Source: Streptomyces alanosinicus (lineage in GTDB: Bacteria; Actinomycetota; Actinomycetes; Streptomycetales; Streptomycetaceae). Taken from it: a stretch of DNA of 64,000 nt. The position numbers were made by a program, and so were the translations under genes. How positions within the stretch are numbered: the stretch's first letter is position 1; every line of letters starts with the position of its first letter. The notes under the pieces were generated by a model. The model was not told where the DNA came from and did no database searches. It saw only the letters and a program-made list of their open reading frames with translations. Shown one piece after another: positions 58,753 through 64,000 of this stretch. The DNA is taken from positions 124,001 to 188,000 of the forward strand of contig NZ_BMVG01000004.1 in the NCBI RefSeq assembly GCF_014650595.1, read 5' to 3'.

Positions 58753-59056
58753 GTGGAAATCGAAGGATGTGCGAAGCGCTGTGTGCGGTGCCGTGAGTCG
58801 AAGCCGCACGCGGCGTTCGCTCGCAAAGGGCCGCACAAGGAGGGGTCCGCTGTATATGCCTTTCGGCCCGCCCGTGCATGTGGATCACTGCCACAACACG
58901 GGTAGGGTCCGAGGCGTACTGTGCTTCAACTGCAACTCGGCCATCGGCAAGTTGGGTGACAACCCCGACGCCGTACGCCGGGCCGCTGCCTATCTGGAAG
59001 GAAACTCGTGGAAGCCAATACTCGTGGCACCGGGCGTCTACCAGCTGCCTTCCTGA
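58753..59056 (+). pseudogene. Broken endonuclease VII-like (HNH) gene
   Basis: Two pieces of one gene survive in different frames. From GTG 58753 the frame reads EGCAKRCVRCRESKPHAAFA then RKGPHKEGS, the N-terminal CxxC zinc knuckle of endonuclease-VII-like proteins, and stops at 58903-58905. The next frame, from about 58860, reads PPVHVDHCHNTGRVRGVLCF and [20 protein letters not shown], the HNH/zinc core, to the stop at 59054-59056. The usual linker and second CxxC between them are missing, so there is an internal deletion as well as a frameshift. Full-length relatives occur at this position in other Streptomyces as I recall. The tail overlaps the prcB start by 49 bases. Confidence 0.75.
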
Positions 59057-59853
59057 CGCCTGGGTCCTCCTCCTTCATGGACTTCCTGTCCGAGCACCAG
59101 CCGGAGCTGCTGCCCGGCAGGCGGCAGCTGCCGCCCGTGCAGGGTGTGATCGAGGCGCCGCACGGGACGACGATCGTCGCGGTGACGTTCCCCGGGGGCG
59201 TGGTGCTCGCCGGTGACCGGCGGGCGACGATGGGTAATGTCATCGCTCAGCGGGACATCGAGAAGGTGTTCCCGGCGGATGAGTACTCGGCCGTGGGTAT
59301 CGCCGGCACCGCCGGTCTGGCCGTGGAGATGGTCAAGCTCTTCCAACTGGAGCTGGAGCACTTCGAGAAGGTCGAGGGTGCTCAGCTGTCGTTGGAGGGC
59401 AAGGCGAACCGGCTGTCGACGATGATCCGGTCGAATCTGGGGATGGCGATGCAGGGGCTGGCCGTGGTGCCGCTGTTCGCCGGGTTCGATGTGGACCGGG
59501 AGAAGGGGCGGATCTTCTCCTACGACGTCACGGGTGGCCGTTCCGAGGAGCACAATTTCGCGGCGACGGGTTCCGGTTCGATCTTCGCGCGTGGTGCGAT
59601 GAAGAAGTTGTTCCGTCGCGACCTGACCGAGGAGCAGGCGACCACGCTGGTGGTGCAGGCTCTGTATGACGCGGCTGACGATGACTCGGCGACCGGTGGT
59701 CCCGATGTCGCCCGCCGGATCTACCCGATCATCACGGTGATCACCGAGGACGGTTTCCGCCGGCTGACGGAGGAGGAGTCCTCCGGGCTCGCTCGTGCGG
59801 TGCTCCAGGGGCGTCTGGAGGAGCCGGACGGTCCGAAGGCCGCCGTGCTCTGA
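59008..59853 (+). CDS. prcB: 20S proteasome beta subunit
   Basis: 281 residues from GTG 59008, the length of Streptomyces PrcB. The N-terminus is a 53-residue propeptide ([20 protein letters not shown]...) cut before the catalytic Thr54 in [10 protein letters not shown]. Then the Ntn-hydrolase core: [20 protein letters not shown], the Lys in [15 protein letters not shown] and [20 protein letters not shown]. It forms the two inner rings of the core particle and holds the peptidase sites. Its ribosome site (GGAAGGAAA) lies inside the remnant endonuclease gene. It precedes prcA by 63 bases. Confidence 0.97.
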   Translation: MEANTRGTGRLPAAFLTPGSSSFMDFLSEHQPELLPGRRQLPPVQGVIEAPHGTTIVAVTFPGGVVLAGDRRATMGNVIAQRDIEKVFPADEYSAVGIAGTAGLAVEMVKLFQLELEHFEKVEGAQLSLEGKANRLSTMIRSNLGMAMQGLAVVPLFAGFDVDREKGRIFSYDVTGGRSEEHNFAATGSGSIFARGAMKKLFRRDLTEEQATTLVVQALYDAADDDSATGGPDVARRIYPIITVITEDGFRRLTEEESSGLARAVLQGRLEEPDGPKAAVL

Positions 59854-59916
59854 GCGCGGGCCCCGGTTTCTTATCAAGGTGATCCAGTGACCAGGACAGA
59901 AAGGGACGGATAACCG

Positions 59917-60669
59917 GTGTCGACGCCGTTCTATGTCTCACCTCAGCAGGCGATGGCCGACCGGGCGGAGTACGCCCGGAAGGGCATCGCCCGTGGCCGC
60001 AGTCTGGTGGTCATGCAGTATGCCGACGGGATCGTGTTCGTCGGTGAGAACCCGTCCCGTGCACTGCACAAGTTCAGCGAGATCTATGACCGGATCGGTT
60101 TCGCGGCCGCCGGTAAGTACAACGAGTACGAGAATCTGCGTATCGGTGGTGTCCGGTACGCGGACCTGCGGGGTTACACGTACGACCGGGACGATGTCAC
60201 GGCGCGTGGCCTGGCGAACGTCTACGCGCAGACGCTGGGCACGATCTTCTCTTCGGCGGCGGAGAAGCCGTACGAGGTGGAGCTGGTCGTGGCCGAGGTG
60301 GGGGAGACCCCGGAGGGTGATCAGATCTACCGGCTGCCGCATGACGGTTCCATCGTGGACGAGCATGGTTCGGTCGCGGTGGGCGGTAATGCGGAGCAGA
60401 TCAGCGGTTTTCTGGATCAGCGTCACCGTGACGGGATGACGCTGGCCGAGGCGTTGAAGCTGGCCGTGCAGGCCTTGTCCCGTGACACCAACGGCAGCGA
60501 GCGGGAGATTCCCGCGGAGCGTCTTGAGGTGGCGGTGCTGGATCGTGGGCGTCCGCAGAAGCGTAAGTTCAGGCGCATCGTCGGTCGTCAGCTGTCGCGG
60601 TTGCTGGCGGCGGAGGGTGCGGCCGCGGAGGCGGAGAGCGCGGAGGAGGACGGCTCCGAGGAGGAGTGA
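59917..60669 (+). CDS. prcA: 20S proteasome alpha subunit
   Basis: 250 residues, GTG start. [20 protein letters not shown] is the gating N-terminus and H0 helix; [20 protein letters not shown] and [20 protein letters not shown] form the alpha-type core without a catalytic Thr. A long Ala/Glu-rich tail ends EDGSEEE. Seven copies make each outer ring, gate entry and bind the C-terminus of Arc. It is the second gene of the prcBA operon and is followed by a bidirectional terminator. Confidence 0.97.
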   Translation: MSTPFYVSPQQAMADRAEYARKGIARGRSLVVMQYADGIVFVGENPSRALHKFSEIYDRIGFAAAGKYNEYENLRIGGVRYADLRGYTYDRDDVTARGLANVYAQTLGTIFSSAAEKPYEVELVVAEVGETPEGDQIYRLPHDGSIVDEHGSVAVGGNAEQISGFLDQRHRDGMTLAEALKLAVQALSRDTNGSEREIPAERLEVAVLDRGRPQKRKFRRIVGRQLSRLLAAEGAAAEAESAEEDGSEEE

Positions 60670-60700
60670 CCGACCAGACCTGCCTGCCTGCCTGCTTTTG

Positions 60701-60732
60701 TGTGCCCCGGCCGTTCTTCCGGCCGGGGCACA
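60701..60732. terminator. Bidirectional terminator after prcA
   Basis: Perfect 12-bp stem TGTGCCCCGGCC / GGCCGGGGCACA with an 8-base loop, between prcA and the convergent lacI-type gene. A short TGCC/CTGC tandem precedes it. Confidence 0.85.
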
Positions 60733-60763
60733 TGGCGTTCGGGCGGGCTTTCTCCGTGGGGGG

Positions 60764-61783
60764 CTAGGCGGCCGGTGGTGGGGCTGTGGAGCCTCGTACG
60801 ACGAGGTGGACAGGGATGTCCCCGCTCTGGGGTTGCCGGCCCTCCAGGACGGCGAGGAGGGCTTGCATGCCGCGTTCGCCGAAGAGTTCGGCGTCGAGTC
60901 GCACGGTGGTGAGTTCGGGGTCGATGGCGGTGGCGAGGCCGAGGTCGTCGACGCCGGTGACGGAGATGTCGTCGGGGATGCGCAGGTCGAGGCGGCGGAG
61001 GGCCTTGTAGGCGCCGGCGGCGAGTTTGTCGTCGTCGCAGACGATGGCGGTGGGCCGGGGGCCGGGGGTGGTGGTGAGGGCGGTCTCGGTGGCGGTGAGG
61101 GCGCCGTCGATGGAGATGGGTGCGCGGGTTGTTCGTAGCTCGGTGCCCGGTACGGCTGCGAGGTGTGCGGCGAGTTCTTTCGCGCGGATCTCGAAGGTCC
61201 ATGAGGGGACGTCGGCGGCCAGGTGCAGGATGTGGCGGTGGCCGAGGTCCAGGAGGTGTGCGGCGACCTGGCGGATGGCGTCGGCGATGTCGAGGTTGAC
61301 GGTGGCGGCGCCGAGGCTGCCCGCGGGGTCGCTGTCGAGCATGACCAGAGGGAGCTGGTCGCCGCGGATGGCGGTGAGGGCGTCGGCGGCCATGGAGGAG
61401 GCGATGACGCCGTCGAGGGCGGCCTGTGCGGAGGCGAAGGGGTCGCGGGCGGGGCCGATGCCTTCGGGGGAGGGGTAGAGGACGACGCCGAAGCCGTGCT
61501 CGGCGGCCACGCGTGCGGCGCCGGTGTAGACGCCGGCGAAGAATTCGGTGGTCAGGGCGGGTACGACGAGCAGGACGGTGCGGGTGCGGCCGAGGCGGAG
61601 GTTGCGGGCGGCGAGGTTGGGCCGGTAGCCGAGTTCGCGTGCGGCGTGGCGGACGCGTTCGGCGGTGGCTTCGGATACGCGGCCGCGCCATTTGTCGCCC
61701 AGGACGAGTGAGACGGCGGCTTGGGAGACTCCGGCCGCTTGGGCGACGTCCCGGCTGGTCGGGCGCGTGCTGCTGGGTGCCAC
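60764..61783 (-). CDS. LacI-family regulator, divergent from an MFS transporter
   Basis: 339 residues from GTG 61781-61783, with GAGGAG about 10 bases upstream. LacI HTH and hinge: SRDVAQAAGVSQAAVSLVLG, VSEATAERVRHAARELGYRP. The sugar-binding periplasmic-like core follows (LLVVPALTTEFFAGVYTGAA; DDDKLAAGAYKALRRLDLRI; SVTGVDDLGLATAIDPELTT). It interrupts the proteasome locus between prcA and pafA. Palindromes in the spacer to the MFS gene fit control of both. Ligand unknown. Confidence 0.94.
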   Translation of the reverse strand: MAPSSTRPTSRDVAQAAGVSQAAVSLVLGDKWRGRVSEATAERVRHAARELGYRPNLAARNLRLGRTRTVLLVVPALTTEFFAGVYTGAARVAAEHGFGVVLYPSPEGIGPARDPFASAQAALDGVIASSMAADALTAIRGDQLPLVMLDSDPAGSLGAATVNLDIADAIRQVAAHLLDLGHRHILHLAADVPSWTFEIRAKELAAHLAAVPGTELRTTRAPISIDGALTATETALTTTPGPRPTAIVCDDDKLAAGAYKALRRLDLRIPDDISVTGVDDLGLATAIDPELTTVRLDAELFGERGMQALLAVLEGRQPQSGDIPVHLVVRGSTAPPPAA

Positions 61784-61839
61784 CGTGGGCGTGCTCCTCT
61801 GTCGGGTCGTTCGTCTGGACGTGTGAACAGCGCACATGG

Positions 61840-61870
61840 TACGTATGGAGAGGGAAGTTATACGTAAAAC
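61840..61870. promoter_or_regulatory. Paired TACGTA palindromes between the lacI-type and MFS genes
   Basis: TACGTA cores occur at 61840-61845 and 61861-61866, centres 21 bases apart, two helical turns. The second lies in GTTATACGTAAAAC (61857-61870), a 14-base dyad with one mismatched pair. It is ~45 bases before the MFS start and ~75 before the regulator. Likely LacI-type operators. Confidence 0.6.
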
Positions 61871-61915
61871 GTAGGGTCGTCGCGGCGTCCCCGCCGAGCT
61901 GTCGAAGGGGAGCAC

Positions 61916-63175
61916 ATGGCCACGGGATATGGGGAGATACTCCGGGCGCGGCATGCGTTGCGGCTGCTCACCGGCACTCTGGTGGGCCGGCTGCCCAATG
62001 CGACGGCGGCGATCGCCCTGGTGCTGTTCGTCCGCGCGGAGGGTGGTACGTACAGCCTCGCGGGTGCGCTGGCGGCGGTGTACGGCGTCGCCAACGCGGT
62101 CGGTCAGCCGGTGCTGGGCCGGCTGGTGGACCTGTTCGGGCAGCCGCGTGTGCAGTTGCCGGCGGCCGTGCTCGCGGCGCTGTCGATGACGGTGTTCGCG
62201 TTCTCGGGTACCGATCCGCTGCCGCTCGCGTATGGGGCCGTGGCGGCGGCGGGTGTGTTCACGCCGCCGCTGGAGGGGGGTCTGCGTGCCCTGTGGCCGT
62301 CGGTGCTGAGCCGTGAGGAGCAGGTGCACATCGCGTACGCGATGGACGCGATCGCGCAGGAGGTCATGTTCACGGTCGGGCCGTTGCTGGTGACGCTGTG
62401 CGTGTCCCTGTGGGACGAGCGGGCTGCTCTGCTGGTGCTGAGTCTGCTGGGGGTGCTGGGTGCGCTGTCGGTGGTGACGTCGCCGCCTTCGCGGGCGTGG
62501 CGGTCGGCTCCGCGGGAGGCGCACTGGCTCGGTGCGTTGCGCTCGCGAGGGCTGCTGGCGCTGCTCGGGGCGTTCTTCTTCGTGGGTGTCGCGCTGGGGT
62601 CGATCACGGTGGCGTCGGTGTCGTACGCCGACGGTCATGGTGGTGACGCGGTCTACGGCTGGATGATGGCGGGGCTGGGTCTGGGTGCGCTGGTGGGCGG
62701 CGCGGTGTACGGGGCGCGTCGGTGGGCGGGGGCGCCGGAGCGGCGACTGCGGGTGCTGGTGGCGCTTCTGGCGGTGTGTTATCTGCCGTTGATGCTGATG
62801 CCGGGTGCGCCGGTCATGGTGGTGCTGGCGGTGCTGTCCGGGGTGTTTCTGGCGCCGTGTATCGCTTGTGCGTTCATCATCGTGGACCGGCATGCGCCGA
62901 GCGGGACGGTCACCGAGGCGTTCTCGTGGCTCGTGACGACGTTCACCGTGGGTGCTTCGGTGGGAACGGGGGTGGCGGGGCCGGTGGTCCAGGCCGGTGG
63001 CACGGTGTGGGGTTTCGCGGTGCCGGGTGCGGCGGGGGCCGTGTCGCTGCTGGTCCTGCTCGCCACGGGGCGGGTCCTCGCAGCTCCCGTGCGGGGCGAG
63101 GTCGTTGCGGCTTCATCGGAAACTGATCCAAATCGTGCTGTCGAACCCCGTTTCAGCTCGGGGGATCGGGCGTAA
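61916..63175 (+). CDS. MFS transporter
   Basis: 419 residues, 12 predicted membrane segments. Start YGEILRARHALRLLTGTLVG; loop 2-3 motif GQPVLGRLVDLFGQPRVQLP; AVAAAGVFTPPLEGGLRALW; central basic loop SPPSRAWRSAPREAHWLGAL before the second half; LVTTFTVGASVGTGVAGPVV near the end and a hydrophilic tail. It looks like a drug or sugar efflux/uptake carrier of the major facilitator superfamily; direction and substrate are unknown. Divergent from the LacI-type regulator, probably controlled by it. Its stop overlaps the pafA -10 element. Confidence 0.93.
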   Translation: MATGYGEILRARHALRLLTGTLVGRLPNATAAIALVLFVRAEGGTYSLAGALAAVYGVANAVGQPVLGRLVDLFGQPRVQLPAAVLAALSMTVFAFSGTDPLPLAYGAVAAAGVFTPPLEGGLRALWPSVLSREEQVHIAYAMDAIAQEVMFTVGPLLVTLCVSLWDERAALLVLSLLGVLGALSVVTSPPSRAWRSAPREAHWLGALRSRGLLALLGAFFFVGVALGSITVASVSYADGHGGDAVYGWMMAGLGLGALVGGAVYGARRWAGAPERRLRVLVALLAVCYLPLMLMPGAPVMVVLAVLSGVFLAPCIACAFIIVDRHAPSGTVTEAFSWLVTTFTVGASVGTGVAGPVVQAGGTVWGFAVPGAAGAVSLLVLLATGRVLAAPVRGEVVAASSETDPNRAVEPRFSSGDRA

Positions 63176-63178
63176 TGT
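63173..63178 (+). promoter_or_regulatory. -10 element of pafA, leaderless
   Basis: TAATGT overlaps the MFS stop codon and ends 6 bases before ATG 63185. No ribosome site is present, so a leaderless pafA mRNA is likely. Confidence 0.5.
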
Positions 63179-63184
63179 TCAGTC

Positions 63185-64000
63185 ATGGACCGCCGCATTT
63201 TCGGGCTGGAGAACGAGTACGGCGTCACGTGCACGTTCAGGGGACAGCGGCGCCTGTCTCCTGACGAGGTGGCGCGGTACCTCTTCCGCCGTGTCGTGTC
63301 ATGGGGCCGCAGCAGCAATGTGTTTCTGCGAAACGGCGCCCGGCTCTATCTCGACGTGGGCTCACATCCGGAATACGCGACACCCGAGTGTGACAACGTG
63401 ATCGAACTGGTCACCCACGACAAGGCCGGCGAGCGCATTCTCGAGGGACTCCTGGTGGACGCGGAGCGACGCCTGCACGAGGAGGGAATCGCGGGCGACG
63501 TCTACCTGTTCAAGAACAACACCGACTCGGCGGGCAACTCGTACGGCTGTCACGAGAACTATCTGGTGGCGCGGCACGGCGAGTTCTCGCGGCTCGCGGA
63601 CATCCTGATCCCGTTCCTGGTGACCAGGCAGTTGCTGTGCGGTGCGGGCAAGGTGCTGCAGACGCCGCGCGGTGCCGTGTACTGCGTGAGTCAGCGTGCC
63701 GAGCACATCTGGGAGGGGGTCTCGTCGGCGACGACGCGTTCGAGGCCCATCATCAACACCCGTGACGAGCCGCATGCGGATGCCGAGCGCTATCGCCGGC
63801 TGCATGTCATCGTCGGTGACTCGAACATGTCCGAGACGACGATGCTGCTCAAGGTCGGTGCCACGGATCTGGTGCTGCGCATGATCGAGGCGGGCACGGT
63901 GATGCGGGATCTGACGCTGGAGAATCCGATCCGGGCGATCCGCGAGGTCAGCCATGACATCACCGGGCGGCGCAAGGTGCGGCTCGCCAGCGGCCGGGAG
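63185..64000 (+). CDS. pafA: Pup ligase PafA, cut by the window end
   Basis: The first 272 codons are present. Glutamine-synthetase-like ligase: [20 protein letters not shown] (catalytic and metal Glu), [40 protein letters not shown] (Asp that activates Lys), [20 protein letters not shown] and [20 protein letters not shown]. It uses ATP to join the deamidated C-terminal Glu of Pup to target lysines. It is paralogous to Dop but without the Dop insert loop after strand 2. Last proteasome gene in view; the C-terminal domain lies outside. Confidence 0.97.
   Translation, partial: MDRRIFGLENEYGVTCTFRGQRRLSPDEVARYLFRRVVSWGRSSNVFLRNGARLYLDVGSHPEYATPECDNVIELVTHDKAGERILEGLLVDAERRLHEEGIAGDVYLFKNNTDSAGNSYGCHENYLVARHGEFSRLADILIPFLVTRQLLCGAGKVLQTPRGAVYCVSQRAEHIWEGVSSATTRSRPIINTRDEPHADAERYRRLHVIVGDSNMSETTMLLKVGATDLVLRMIEAGTVMRDLTLENPIRAIREVSHDITGRRKVRLASGRE

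Overview
This 64-kb window is a high-GC actinomycete chromosome, almost certainly a Streptomyces. Evidence: very GC-rich coding sequence with C/G-ending codons, frequent GTG starts, chaplin genes, mycothiol ligase MshC, the glycerol (gyl) operon with GylR, and a complete Pup-proteasome locus. Gene content and order follow the S. coelicolor SCO169x to SCO164x stretch as I remember it. This is core chromosome; I see no transposase, integrase, phage gene or CRISPR array.

Layout. 0-4.6 kb: the end of a TetR regulator, an acyl-CoA dehydrogenase/phosphotransferase pair with TetR-type palindromes upstream, a duplicated His-rich protein, a Nudix hydrolase and a DMT transporter. 4.9-12.8 kb: a TPR-like protein, a Tat-exported molybdopterin oxidoreductase with a cytochrome b561, the gluconate locus (permease, kinase, divergent GntR), YchJ and DUF1876 proteins, and PolX. 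12.8-18.1 kb: a Pls/PosA-type NRPS-like synthetase translationally coupled to an M1 metallopeptidase, resembling a poly(amino acid) synthetase-hydrolase cassette. 18.3-32.6 kb: tRNA-Leu(GAG), an M20 peptidase, chaplins chpH and chpC, a RecD2-like protein whose helicase motifs are all lost, an aldo/keto reductase, an LLM oxidoreductase, a ferritin-like protein, CorA, then a + strand run of histidine phosphatase, DUF3090, SCO1664-family kinase-like protein and mshC.

32.7-43.8 kb: a PAC2 protein (ParJ by position), an orphan FadR-type regulator, glpD-glpK-glpF preceded by gylR, and divergent metH. Matching palindromes lie upstream of both gylR and glpF. 44-48.4 kb: a HAD hydrolase and two tandem solute-binding lipoproteins without a transporter. 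48.5-54.3 kb: an orphan NarL-type response regulator, a RecB-type nuclease, a site-2 protease with a long disordered N-terminus, TrmI, a secreted protein and a ferredoxin.

54.8-64 kb: the Pup-proteasome locus: arc (unfoldase), dop, pup, a broken endonuclease VII gene that still carries the prcB start, prcB, prcA, a divergent LacI/MFS pair, and the first part of pafA. PafA conjugates Pup, Dop prepares and removes it, and Arc threads tagged proteins into the PrcBA core. The + strand changes from C-rich to G-rich near 59 kb, close to the broken endonuclease gene.
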